From Gracilimonas sp964505215 (lineage in GTDB: Bacteria > Bacteroidota > Rhodothermia > Balneolales > Balneolaceae): a stretch of 64,000 nucleotides of DNA. Both the position numbers and the translations under genes were made by a program. The stretch is from positions 1-64,000 of the forward strand of contig CAZDGU010000009.1 in NCBI GenBank assembly GCA_964505215.1, written 5' to 3'. The notes beneath the pieces were generated by a model. The model was not told the DNA's origin. It did no database searches and worked only from the letters and a program-made list of their open reading frames with translations. Of the stretch, positions 33,315-41,943 are shown one piece after another. Position 1 is the stretch's first letter. Each line of letters opens with the position of its first letter.

Positions 33315-34269
33315 AGCAGGAATTATTGGCGGAGCCGGATATACCGCCGGCGAATTACTTCGAATTTTATTGCATCACCCCAAAGTGGAGCTTGTGAGCG
33401 TAGTGAGTAACAGCCACAGCGGCGAATATCTGCACAAAGCACATCCCGATTTAGAGGGAGAAAGCGAGCTTAAATTTCACTCCAAATTATCCTCTGAGGT
33501 TGACGTGGTTTTTGTGTGCTCCGGTCATGGAAGAGCCAAAGCCGTTGTAGAAAGTGATGCCATTCCCAAACAAGCTCGCATCATAGACCTCAGCTCCGAT
33601 TATCGCATGAAGGGAAATCACGATTTTGTGTACGGATTGCCCGAGCTGAATAAACCGGATATTAAAGCAGCTGATTATGTTGCCAATCCCGGCTGCTTTG
33701 CTACTTGTATCCAGCTGTGTTTATTGCCTCTTGCTCAAGCCGATGCGTTAAATAAAGACGTCCACATCAGCGCTATTACGGGGAGCACGGGAGCCGGACA
33801 AAACCCCACCGCTACCACGCACTTTAGCTGGCGGAGCAATAATGCATCTATATATAGCCCGTTTACGCATCGTCACATTCCTGAAATCAAGCAAAGTCTT
33901 TCACAGCTTCAGCCAAATTTTGAGCAAAATCTGTTTTTCATTCCCATGCGTGGAGCTTTCACTCGCGGCATTCTGGCTGCTTGCTACACGCCTTCAGATA
34001 AAACGGTGGGCGAAGTGACGGAACTGTATCAAAAGTACTATCAGAATCATCCGTTTGTAACCATCACCCCGACCGAACCGGATGTAAAACGCGTAGTGGG
34101 CACCAACAAAGCCATGCTGCATATTCAAAAAGAAAACGGACAAGCTTTAATTACCGGCATTACTGACAATCTGCTGAAAGGCGCATCGGGACAAGCTGTG
34201 CAAAACATGAATTTAATGTTCGGATTGGAAGAGACAACCGGACTCAATTTTAAATCAATTGCATTTTAA
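33307..34269 (+). CDS. argC: N-acetyl-gamma-glutamyl-phosphate reductase
   Basis: ArgC reduces acylglutamyl phosphate to the semialdehyde using NADPH. The 320-residue protein shows the cofactor loop GIIGGAGYTAGELLRILLHH, the catalytic cysteine in VANPGCFATC (about 133), and the His region ITGSTGAGQNPTATTHFSWR, then HRHIPEI. Length fits the family (about 310-350). It overlaps argG by 8 bp and ends 2 bp before proC, so it is tightly coupled to both. Confidence 0.96.
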   Translation: MIKAGIIGGAGYTAGELLRILLHHPKVELVSVVSNSHSGEYLHKAHPDLEGESELKFHSKLSSEVDVVFVCSGHGRAKAVVESDAIPKQARIIDLSSDYRMKGNHDFVYGLPELNKPDIKAADYVANPGCFATCIQLCLLPLAQADALNKDVHISAITGSTGAGQNPTATTHFSWRSNNASIYSPFTHRHIPEIKQSLSQLQPNFEQNLFFIPMRGAFTRGILAACYTPSDKTVGEVTELYQKYYQNHPFVTITPTEPDVKRVVGTNKAMLHIQKENGQALITGITDNLLKGASGQAVQNMNLMFGLEETTGLNFKSIAF

Positions 34270-34271
34270 TC

Positions 34272-35078
34272 ATGGCTAAAAAGTATGACATCGCAATAAT
34301 TGGAGCCGGAAATTTGGGCATTGCTATTGCCAAGGGAATCACCCGCTCAAAGTTAACAAAGCCAAAACACGTGTATCTCACACGGCGGAATCTGGATAAG
34401 CTGGATCATTTGAAATCTCAAAAATTTCAGCTGACTTCCGATAATATTGAAGCGGTTCAGCATTCAAAGTATATATTTTTGTGCGTGCAGCCCAAGCAAT
34501 TGCCGGCCGTGTTGGAGGAAATCAGTTCCGCGCTGGATGCCGAAAAGCACATTCTTATTTCCACTATCACCGGCGTTGATGTAGAAGATATTGAGCAGCA
34601 TTTAGACCAGGAAATTCCCATCGTACGAGCCATGCCAAATACGGCTACGGCCATTCAGGAATCGATGACCTGTATGTGCGGGAAGCATGTTTCTGAGCAA
34701 AAGTTGGAAGAAGTGAAAACTCTTTTTGAAGCGCTGGGCGAAACGCTCATTATTGATGAAACACTCATGAAAGCCGCCACCGTTTTAGCCGCCAGCGGCA
34801 TCGCCTTTTTCTTGCGCTATATCCGAGCGGTTACCCAAGGTGGAATTCAGCTGGGCTTCCATGCTGATGAGGCTCAAAAAATTGCGATGCAAACAGCACG
34901 AGGCGCAGCTTCTTTGCTGGTGGAGGGAGAACATCACCCCGAAACTGAAATTGACAAAGTAACCACTCCACGAGGCTGTACCATTTCGGGACTGAATGAA
35001 ATGGAACATCAAGGGTTGAGTTCAGCCGTCATAAAAGGCCTGCTTGCCTCCTACGATAAAATTAATAATATCAAATAA
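34272..35078 (+). CDS. proC: Pyrroline-5-carboxylate reductase
   Basis: ProC makes proline from P5C with NAD(P)H. The 268-residue protein opens with a Rossmann motif (IAIIGAGNLGIAIAKGI), shows FLCVQPKQL, and then VRAMPNTATAIQESMTCMCG, and the C-terminal signature region AGSGIAFFLRYIRA-like (AASGIAFFLRYIRAV), then TPRGCTISGLNEME. A proC inside an arginine operon is a recurrent arrangement in Bacteroidota: glutamate semialdehyde chemistry links the two pathways. It is spaced 2 bp from argC and 4 bp from argD. Confidence 0.95.
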   Translation: MAKKYDIAIIGAGNLGIAIAKGITRSKLTKPKHVYLTRRNLDKLDHLKSQKFQLTSDNIEAVQHSKYIFLCVQPKQLPAVLEEISSALDAEKHILISTITGVDVEDIEQHLDQEIPIVRAMPNTATAIQESMTCMCGKHVSEQKLEEVKTLFEALGETLIIDETLMKAATVLAASGIAFFLRYIRAVTQGGIQLGFHADEAQKIAMQTARGAASLLVEGEHHPETEIDKVTTPRGCTISGLNEMEHQGLSSAVIKGLLASYDKINNIK

Positions 35079-35082
35079 TACA

Positions 35083-36210
35083 ATGAATTTATTTCAGGTT
35101 TATCCTCTTTTAGATGTGGCGCCGGTTAAAGCCAAAGGCAGCTACGTTTTTGATGCTGACGGACAAAAATATCTCGATTTTTATGGCGGTCATGCAGTTA
35201 TTTCCATCGGACATTCGCATCCGCATTATGTGGAAAAAATCACTAATCAACTTAACAACATTGGCTTTTATTCCAACTCTGTGCCTATTGGCATTCAGCA
35301 GCAGCTGGCCGATAAACTGGGCAAACTTTCAGGCTATGATGACTGGAATTTATTTTTGTGTAATTCCGGAGCTGAAGCCGTTGAAAACGCGTTGAAAGTA
35401 GCCTCGGCTCACAATAAAAGAAAGAAAGTAATAGCTTTTGAGGGCGCTTTCCATGGACGAACTTCGCTGGCTGTTTCCGTTACCGACAATCCAAAAATTC
35501 TGTTTCCGGTGAATGAAGGCGCCGAAGTACTGCGGTTTTCTTTTGAGGATTTTGAAGGCGTGGAGAAAACGCTGTTAAAAGAAGACGTCAGCTCGGTGAT
35601 TATTGAAGGCGTGCAGGGCGTGGCGGGAATTGAAGCTCCTTCTGCTGAGTTTTTGAAACATTTACGAGCGCTGTGCACCAAAACCAATACCGCACTTATT
35701 TTGGATGAAGTACAGTCAGGATTTGGACGAACAGGAGCCTTTTTTGCCCACCAATTATTTGGAGTTGAACCCGATCTCATTACCATGGCCAAAGGCATGG
35801 GCAACGGATTTCCCGTAGCCGGCGTGCTCATTCACCCCAAATATGAGGCCGCTTTTGGAATGCTGGGAACTACTTTTGGAGGCAATCAGCTGGCTTGCGC
35901 GGCTGCTTTGGCCGTATTGGAAGTGCTGGAAGATGAGCAGCTGATAGAACATGCAGCCGCTATGGAAAATTATCTTTCCGAGCAGCTTTCCGAGCTTTCT
36001 AAGGTAAAGGAAGTGAGGGCGTTCGGGCTGATGATTGGTGTGGAATTCGATGAGCCTGTTGCAGAATCACGCAAAAAACTACTGTACGATTATCACATTT
36101 TTACCGGCTCTTCTTCCAACAAAAACGTACTGCGCCTGCTGCCGCCGCTAAACATAAATAAAAAAGAATGTGATGAACTTATTGGAGCCATGAAAGAGGT
36201 TTTTAAATGA
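35083..36210 (+). CDS. argD: Acetyl(or succinyl)ornithine aminotransferase
   Basis: ArgD transfers an amino group from glutamate to the acylated semialdehyde using PLP. The start MNLFQVYPLLDVAPVKAKG at 35083 gives 375 residues; a longer reading from 35044 would overlap proC. Visible are NSGAEAVENALKVA (PLP phosphate site), FEGAFHGRT, the LILDEVQSGFGRTG block with the PLP-binding Asp, and the Schiff-base lysine in TMAKGMGNGFP. It is about 20-30 residues shorter than E. coli ArgD but complete. A 50-bp gap separates it from argF'. Confidence 0.95.
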   Translation: MNLFQVYPLLDVAPVKAKGSYVFDADGQKYLDFYGGHAVISIGHSHPHYVEKITNQLNNIGFYSNSVPIGIQQQLADKLGKLSGYDDWNLFLCNSGAEAVENALKVASAHNKRKKVIAFEGAFHGRTSLAVSVTDNPKILFPVNEGAEVLRFSFEDFEGVEKTLLKEDVSSVIIEGVQGVAGIEAPSAEFLKHLRALCTKTNTALILDEVQSGFGRTGAFFAHQLFGVEPDLITMAKGMGNGFPVAGVLIHPKYEAAFGMLGTTFGGNQLACAAALAVLEVLEDEQLIEHAAAMENYLSEQLSELSKVKEVRAFGLMIGVEFDEPVAESRKKLLYDYHIFTGSSSNKNVLRLLPPLNINKKECDELIGAMKEVFK

Positions 36211-36260
36211 TTGAAAAGCCCATAGCTCCGCATAATTTCATCTTATAATTTGTCGAAATA

Positions 36261-37208
36261 ATGAATTCATTTATATCCCTAAAAAACGTCTCTGACCTTC
36301 CGTCCTTAATACAGGATGCGCTGGAAATAAAGAAAAATCCACATGTTTATTCTGATTTAGGTCGGGAAAAATCGATGTGTTTACTCTTTTTGAATCCCAG
36401 CCTCAGAACGCGGCTCAGTTCTCAAAAAGCGGCTTTTAATCTTGGGTTGAATACAGCCGTTTTGGATGTTGGAAATCAGGGTTGGCAGCTCGAGTTTAAT
36501 GACGGCGTGGTTATGAATTCAGACAAAGCGGAGCATATTAAAGAAGCTGCTGCAGTTATTGGCTCTTATTTTGATGTGGTTGCCATCCGCGCTTTTGCCA
36601 AGCTCGAAAACCGGGCCGACGATTACAGCGAGCAAATGATTCATTCATTCCAGAAATACTGTCCCGTTCCGGTTGTTAATATGGAATCGGGAACCGGACA
36701 TCCGCTGCAGGCGCTGGCCGATCTCATTACTATAGAAGAACACAAAACCATAGCCAAGCCAAATGTAGTGCTGAGCTGGGCACCACATCCCAAAGCACTT
36801 CCGCAAGCAGTGGCAAATTCATTTTCGGAATGGACTCAGGCTGCCGATTATAATCTGACTATCACTCACCCCAAAGGCTACGAGCTGGCCGAGAAATTTG
36901 TTGGAAATGCACGAGTTGAATACGACCAAGATAAAGCCTTTGAAAACGCCGATTTCATTTACGCTAAAAACTGGAGCAGCTATACCGATTACGGAAAGGT
37001 GCTTTCAACAGATCCTTCGTGGATGATTACTCAGGAAAAAATGAGTCACACCCGAAATGCTAAATTTATGCACTGCCTTCCGGTTCGCCGAAATGTAGTG
37101 GTGGAAGATGCCGTACTCGATCACCCCAACAGCTTGGTTGTCAAAGAAGCTGAAAACCGAATTTATTCAATGCAGACTGTGCTTAAAAATATTTTGGAGG
37201 CACTGTAA
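36261..37208 (+). CDS. argF': N-acyl-ornithine carbamoyltransferase (ArgF' type)
   Basis: The 315-residue protein belongs to the acylornithine carbamoyltransferases rather than the ordinary ornithine enzymes. It has the carbamoyl phosphate motif FLNPSLRTRLSSQKAA (S-x-R-T-R), the VVMNSDKAEHIKEAA loop, GHPLQALADL, and HCLPVRRNVVVEDAVLD. In the Xanthomonas acetylornithine enzyme the specificity residue is Glu92, and in the B. fragilis succinylornithine enzyme Pro90. By my eye alignment the residue here is Ala90 (in KAEHI), which would favour a succinyl substrate. It shares TAATG with argB. Confidence 0.9.
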   Translation: MNSFISLKNVSDLPSLIQDALEIKKNPHVYSDLGREKSMCLLFLNPSLRTRLSSQKAAFNLGLNTAVLDVGNQGWQLEFNDGVVMNSDKAEHIKEAAAVIGSYFDVVAIRAFAKLENRADDYSEQMIHSFQKYCPVPVVNMESGTGHPLQALADLITIEEHKTIAKPNVVLSWAPHPKALPQAVANSFSEWTQAADYNLTITHPKGYELAEKFVGNARVEYDQDKAFENADFIYAKNWSSYTDYGKVLSTDPSWMITQEKMSHTRNAKFMHCLPVRRNVVVEDAVLDHPNSLVVKEAENRIYSMQTVLKNILEAL

Positions 37209-37969
37209 TGGATTCCGTAAAAGTAATAAAAGTGGGTGGGAAAGTAATTGATGATGAGCAAAAATTAGACACTTTTCTATCTAAATTTGCCGGCATCGAA
37301 GGTCCTAAAGTACTGGTGCACGGAGGCGGAACCATAGCTTCTGAAATGGCTCAGAAATTGGGCATTGAATCAAAATTGATAGATGGCCGCCGCATCACTG
37401 ACGCTGAAACGCTCAAGATTATCACCATGGTGTACGGCGGCTTGGTGAATAAGAAAATAGTAGCCAAATTGCAGTCGGCCGGGCAAAATGCGGTGGGACT
37501 TTCCGGTGCCGATTTAAACATCATTCCCGCAAAAAAGCGTCCGCCAAAACCCATCGACTTTGGCTGGGTTGGCGATATTGAACAAGTGGAAATTCAGTGG
37601 ATTTCCAGGTTTTTGAAAGAAGGTATTACGCCCGTTTTGGCTCCGCTTACGCACGATGGCGCCGGCAACATGCTCAACACCAACGCCGATACCATTGCCT
37701 CAACCATAGCCACCGCACTGGCCGCACATTTTGATACCGAACTCAGCTTTTGTTTTGAACAAGCCGGGGTGCTAAATAAAACCAAGTTAATAACCGAAAT
37801 AAACTTGCTTCTTTACCGCCATTTAAAAGACACCGGCGTAATAACGGACGGCATGATTCCCAAGCTGGATCTTGGATTTTCGGCACTTAAAGGAGGTGTT
37901 GGGCACGTTAGCATCCGAAGTTTTAAGCACGTACAACTATCTAAATCAGGAACCTCACTCATCTCATGA
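37208..37969 (+). CDS. argB: N-acylglutamate kinase
   Basis: ArgB phosphorylates acylglutamate. The 253-residue amino-acid kinase shows the N-terminal lysine loop KVIKVGGKVIDDEQK, LVHGGGTIASEMAQKL, the substrate region GRRITDAETL and the end GMIPKLDLGFSALKGGVGHV. The start overlaps the argF' stop by one base (TAATG) and the stop overlaps argE by four (ATGA). The start motif G-G-K-V-I rather than the classical G-G-x-A/x is like other Bacteroidota ArgB. Confidence 0.95.
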   Translation: MDSVKVIKVGGKVIDDEQKLDTFLSKFAGIEGPKVLVHGGGTIASEMAQKLGIESKLIDGRRITDAETLKIITMVYGGLVNKKIVAKLQSAGQNAVGLSGADLNIIPAKKRPPKPIDFGWVGDIEQVEIQWISRFLKEGITPVLAPLTHDGAGNMLNTNADTIASTIATALAAHFDTELSFCFEQAGVLNKTKLITEINLLLYRHLKDTGVITDGMIPKLDLGFSALKGGVGHVSIRSFKHVQLSKSGTSLIS

Positions 37970-39060
37970 ATCAGTTAGAACAACTTAGCGAACAAGCCAT
38001 TGAGCTGCTTCAAAAGCTCATTTCCACTCAATCGTATAGCGGAGAAGAAGATCAAACCGCTGACATTCTCAGCCACGTACTTACCGAATTTGGATTTGCC
38101 CCAAAACGAAAAGGAAATAATGTATGGGCTTTGGCCAAACCGCTGGATCCGAATCTCCCCACGCTCCTGCTCAATTCTCATCACGATACGGTACACGCTT
38201 CTTCTAAATGGTCTAAGAAGCCGTTTACTCCAACCGTTGAAGACGGCAAACTTTACGGACTTGGCAGCAATGATGCGGGCGGTCCGCTCGTGAGCTTGTT
38301 GGCTACTTTTGTGCATTTGTCGGAGAAAGAGCAGCCCTATAACCTTGTTTTTCTGGCATCGGCAGAAGAAGAAACTTCCGGTAAAAAAGGCGTTCCCATT
38401 GCGTTGCCTGAGATGCCGGAAATTGATTTTGCCGTAGTTGGCGAACCCACTTCCATGGATTTAGCCATTGCCGAGCGCGGGCTAATTGTGTTAGATTGCA
38501 TCAGTCACGGCCAAAGCGGACATGCCGCCCGGGGTGAAGGAGAAAATGCGCTGTACAAAGCCATGGATGATATTGATTGGTTTCGTAATTTTGAGTTTGA
38601 TAAAAGCTCCGAAGTGCTTGGTTCCATCAATATGACGGTTACTCAGATTAGTGCCGGCTCCCAGCATAATGTAGTTCCTGACGAGTGCCGGTTTGTGGTT
38701 GATGTGCGTCCCAACGAGCATTACACAAATCAAGAAGTGGTGGAAATTATTCGTAAAAATGTAGATTCTGAAGTACAGCCAAGATCGCTAAATCTGAACG
38801 CTTCAGGTATTGATCTTACGCATCCGGTTGTTAAAAAAGCTGAGCAGATTGGCATCAAAACCTACGGCTCAAAGACGATGTCGGACCAGGTTCACATGCC
38901 CTTCAACAGCGTGAAAATTGGCCCCGGAAATACCCGGCGTTCGCACACCGCCGATGAGTTTATTTATCTGGATGAAATTCGGGAAGGCATTAAAATCTAT
39001 CTTAATTTGTTAGACGGCTTGAAGATTGAAAAACAATTACCTCAACCAAAACAGGCTTAA
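37966..39060 (+). CDS. argE: Acylornithine/acylcitrulline deacylase, M20 family
   Basis: In the ArgF' pathway this metallopeptidase-fold enzyme removes the acyl group from acylcitrulline. The 364-residue M20 protein shows LLNSHHDTVHASSKW (first His and Asp), GSNDAGGPLVSLLA (bridging Asp), ASAEEETSGKKG (catalytic and metal Glu), VVGEPTSMDLAIAERGL and the late PGNTRRSHTADEFIYLDEI block (metal His). Context and family support the arg role; the exact substrate depends on argF'. It overlaps argB by ATGA. Confidence 0.9.
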   Translation: MNQLEQLSEQAIELLQKLISTQSYSGEEDQTADILSHVLTEFGFAPKRKGNNVWALAKPLDPNLPTLLLNSHHDTVHASSKWSKKPFTPTVEDGKLYGLGSNDAGGPLVSLLATFVHLSEKEQPYNLVFLASAEEETSGKKGVPIALPEMPEIDFAVVGEPTSMDLAIAERGLIVLDCISHGQSGHAARGEGENALYKAMDDIDWFRNFEFDKSSEVLGSINMTVTQISAGSQHNVVPDECRFVVDVRPNEHYTNQEVVEIIRKNVDSEVQPRSLNLNASGIDLTHPVVKKAEQIGIKTYGSKTMSDQVHMPFNSVKIGPGNTRRSHTADEFIYLDEIREGIKIYLNLLDGLKIEKQLPQPKQA

Positions 39061-39085
39061 ATCAATCATAAACAGTGATTATTAA

Positions 39086-39109
39086 TTTTTACGCATATTT
39101 GCATAAAAA
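39086..39109. promoter_or_regulatory. Palindrome before argH, candidate operator
   Basis: TTTTTACGCA and TGCATAAAAA, 10-bp arms with a single mismatch, flank TATT in the 82-bp gap between argE and argH. The size and symmetry resemble ArgR boxes, but the sequence differs from the E. coli and Bacillus consensus. No argR is present in the window. It could mark an internal promoter for argH. Confidence 0.35.
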
Positions 39110-39142
39110 CTTTTTCAAATACAACAATGAAATCATATTCAA

Positions 39143-40447
39143 ATGAGTAACAAAAAGCTTTGGAAAAAAGGGATTCAAACTGATGAGTTTATCGAGCAGT
39201 TTACGGTGGGTGAAGATCGGGAATTAGATCTCCGGCTTGCCAAATATGATGTGCAGGGAACGCTGGCTCATATCACCATGCTGGAGTCGGTGGGACTGCT
39301 CACCAAGCCCGAGCTTGAAGAACTCACCAAAGAATTAAATCGCATCCTGGAAGAGGTGATTTTGCCCGGCGATTTTGAAATTGAAGAAGGCGTGGAAGAT
39401 GTTCACTCCCAAATTGAGCTGATGCTAACGCGCCGGCTGGGTGATGTTGGGAAAAAAGTACATTCCGGCCGTTCCCGAAACGATCAGGTACTGGTTGATA
39501 TCCGTTTATTTTTACGGGATGAAATTAAAGAGCTCGCGAAGCTCACTAAAAAATTATTCCAATCACTGATGGCACAAAGCGAACAGCACAAAGAAGTGCT
39601 GCTGCCCGGCTACACGCACACGCAAGCTGCCATGCCCTCCAGTTTTGGAATGTGGTTTGGGGCTTTTGCAGAAAGTTTGGCTGATGATTTGGTACTGCTG
39701 GAATCCACTTTGAGAATTATCAATCGAAATCCGCTGGGCTCTGCCGCAGGTTATGGTTCTTCTTTTCCTTTAAACCGAACAATGACCACCGAATTGCTGA
39801 ATTTTGAGGGAATGAACGTGAACTCGGTGTATGCACAAATGGGTCGCGGAAAAACCGAACAAACCCTGTCGTTTGCCATGGCCGGACTTGCCGGAACGCT
39901 CAACAAGCTGTCGGCCGATATTTGCCTGTACAACAGCCAAAACTTTCAGTTTCTGCATCTTCCTGACGAACTGACTACCGGCTCCAGCATTATGCCGCAC
40001 AAGAAAAACCCGGATGTGTTTGAGCTCATTCGTGCTAAAACCAACGCTTTGCGCACGCTTCCCAATCAAATCATGATGGCAACGGCGAACCTGACTTCCG
40101 GCTACCATCGCGATTTCCAGATTTTAAAAGAGCTGCTGTTTCCGGCTCTCGAAGAATTGAAAAGCTGTTTATTCATTACCGAATATGCGGCCCGACAAAT
40201 AGCTGTTAATCCCAACATAATAGAAGACCCAAAGTATAAGCTCATATTTTCGGTTGAGGCTGTTAATGAGCTGGTGCAAAACGGCGTTCCTTTTCGGGAT
40301 GCCTACCTGCAGGTAGCTCAACAAATTGAAGATGGAAGTTTTGAACCGCCCAAAAAGCTAAATCACACCCACGAAGGAAGTATTGGAAATCTGGGTAATG
40401 AAGAAATCAAACAACGATTTGATAAGCTGATTTCACTTTTTGAGTAG
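39143..40447 (+). CDS. argH: Argininosuccinate lyase
   Basis: ArgH splits argininosuccinate into arginine and fumarate, completing the pathway. The 434-residue protein shows VEDVHSQIELMLTRRLGDVG, the KVHSGRSRNDQV motif, LPGYTHTQAAMPSSFG (catalytic His region) and the superfamily signature GSSIMPHKKNPDVFELIR (mobile catalytic Ser loop). Length is slightly under the E. coli enzyme (457). It is the last gene of the operon, with a terminator 25 bp beyond the stop. Confidence 0.97.
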   Translation: MSNKKLWKKGIQTDEFIEQFTVGEDRELDLRLAKYDVQGTLAHITMLESVGLLTKPELEELTKELNRILEEVILPGDFEIEEGVEDVHSQIELMLTRRLGDVGKKVHSGRSRNDQVLVDIRLFLRDEIKELAKLTKKLFQSLMAQSEQHKEVLLPGYTHTQAAMPSSFGMWFGAFAESLADDLVLLESTLRIINRNPLGSAAGYGSSFPLNRTMTTELLNFEGMNVNSVYAQMGRGKTEQTLSFAMAGLAGTLNKLSADICLYNSQNFQFLHLPDELTTGSSIMPHKKNPDVFELIRAKTNALRTLPNQIMMATANLTSGYHRDFQILKELLFPALEELKSCLFITEYAARQIAVNPNIIEDPKYKLIFSVEAVNELVQNGVPFRDAYLQVAQQIEDGSFEPPKKLNHTHEGSIGNLGNEEIKQRFDKLISLFE

Positions 40448-40471
40448 GCAATCTCACTTATTTTGATTCAG

Positions 40472-40499
40472 AAGGCTTTGGTTTTCAAGGCCTTTTTTA
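40472..40499 (+). terminator. Intrinsic terminator of the arginine operon
   Basis: AAGGCTTTG pairs with CAAGGCCTT (9 bp including one G-U), loop GTTTT, followed by TTTT. It lies 25 bp after the argH stop. Confidence 0.8.
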
Positions 40500-40562
40500 T
40501 CAATTCAATCACAAATCTGTTATACTGAGGATGCTCAATATTCTTTAAGTATTCATGCTGCT

Positions 40563-41111
40563 ATGAAGTCCAACCAGCTTTATTTTATCGCACTTTTTAC
40601 CCCGGCTGCTTTAACCCAAAAAATTCAGAAGCTGAAGCAGGAGATAAAGCAGAAATTCAACAGCTCTCATTCTCTGAATGCGCCGCCCCACATCACTCTG
40701 TTAAGTCCATTTAAGCATGATGAAGAAAGCCTTTCAAACCTGGATGCTTTATTACAAAAGTTTTCCTCTTCCTTTCAGCCCTTTGAAATCCGGCTAAACG
40801 ATTTCTCCACATTTCCGCCGCGCGTTATTTTTATTGATGTAGAGAAAACGCCAAAGCTCATGCTTATTCAGAAAGAATTGGAAAGCCTGGCCCGAAAGCA
40901 TCCGGCCGTTTTCACCTATAATTATGATAAGCGGCCCTTTCATCCGCACCTTACGCTGGCTTTTAAAGACCTCACCAAAAATAACTTTTACGCTGCATGG
41001 CGTGAATTTGAAGACCGTTCATTTAAAGAAACCTTCCAAGCCACTGCATTATACTTGCTAAAACATAATGGAAAAAAGTGGATACCCGTTAAAAGCTATC
41101 CATTCGGCTAA
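40563..41111 (+). CDS. 2H phosphoesterase (2'-5' RNA ligase-like)
   Basis: The 182-residue protein has the two H-x-T-x motifs of the LigT/2H superfamily: APPHITLLSPF (about 42-52) and FHPHLTLAFKDL (about 122-133), about 80 residues apart as expected. These enzymes process 2',3'-cyclic or 2'-5'-linked RNA phosphates. It lies after the arginine operon terminator and ends 22 bp from the convergent SRAP gene. The natural substrate is unknown. Confidence 0.88.
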   Translation: MKSNQLYFIALFTPAALTQKIQKLKQEIKQKFNSSHSLNAPPHITLLSPFKHDEESLSNLDALLQKFSSSFQPFEIRLNDFSTFPPRVIFIDVEKTPKLMLIQKELESLARKHPAVFTYNYDKRPFHPHLTLAFKDLTKNNFYAAWREFEDRSFKETFQATALYLLKHNGKKWIPVKSYPFG

Positions 41112-41133
41112 ACTTAGCAAGACCATCCAAAAC

Positions 41134-41808
41134 TCACTCCTCTTCTCCCTCGTAATTTCGGAGCTTAGGAATAGGCTGCACTAATTCTTTGGAGTTATTG
41201 GCGGGATCATTCACCAGTTCCGGAACGCGATACACCGACATATCCGGCAGCAACGCATTGCCTGAAAAGCCTTCTTTAGTCATTTCATTGGCTTTTCCGT
41301 TTAGCCAATCTTTCCACTGCGACTGATTTAAAACAACGGGCATTCGATCATCCAGCGGTTCTACCAGCGGGTTGGCCTTCATAGTTAATACGGCGTGAGA
41401 ATAAGTTTGAAGTCCGCTTTTATTGGTAATGGATTGGCAGACACCCGCAACTGCCGTCACTTCTCCAATCATCACTCTGAGGTAAAAAGGCAGCGGATCT
41501 TTAACCGTATCTTTCCATTTATAAAAGCCGGAAATGGGAATGATGCACGGACTTTGCTTCACCATTTTTTCCAGCTTCTTATCTTCTTGAATATCTTCAT
41601 GCCGGTAAGCTTCAACCGTTTGCTCTCCCTCAGAAATTCCCCAAATTGAACGCACAACTTCCCGTTCATTATCGCCATTCACAATAATTGGCACAGACGT
41701 GCCCGGAATTACATTGTAGTTGGGTTCAAATAAACTTTCAGCATCCGTAGTTACGCCAAAGGTATTTTGAATAATCAGTTTTTTAGCTTCTAAAACATAT
41801 CTTTTCAT
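41134..41808 (-). CDS. Degenerate SRAP (YedK/HMCES-fold) protein
   Basis: The 224-residue protein aligns along the SRAP fold: VPIIVNGDNEREVVRSIWGI, CIIPISGFYKWKD, PFYLRVMIGEVTAVAGVCQS and DDRMPVVLNQSQWKDWL. Normal SRAP proteins start MCGR, with Cys2 forming a covalent link to abasic sites; this one starts MKRYVLEAKK, with no cysteine. The usual Glu of GFYEW is Lys97, the His of HDRMP is Asp153, and NAR reads AYR. All the catalytic positions I can place are therefore changed. It probably keeps a DNA-binding fold with a non-catalytic role, or has new chemistry. A start further upstream with MCGR is not present. Confidence 0.82.
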   Translation of the reverse strand: MKRYVLEAKKLIIQNTFGVTTDAESLFEPNYNVIPGTSVPIIVNGDNEREVVRSIWGISEGEQTVEAYRHEDIQEDKKLEKMVKQSPCIIPISGFYKWKDTVKDPLPFYLRVMIGEVTAVAGVCQSITNKSGLQTYSHAVLTMKANPLVEPLDDRMPVVLNQSQWKDWLNGKANEMTKEGFSGNALLPDMSVYRVPELVNDPANNSKELVQPIPKLRNYEGEEE

Positions 41809-41943
41809 AAATTCGCTGTATTATATTGGAGTTGCCGGTTTGTAACGGTGCAAACTAAGCTTCTATTATTCTTAAATATAATTGCTCTGCCTTTTGCGTT
41901 ACAATCTGCAAAAAAATCCACCATAAACTTCTACCGAAACAGT

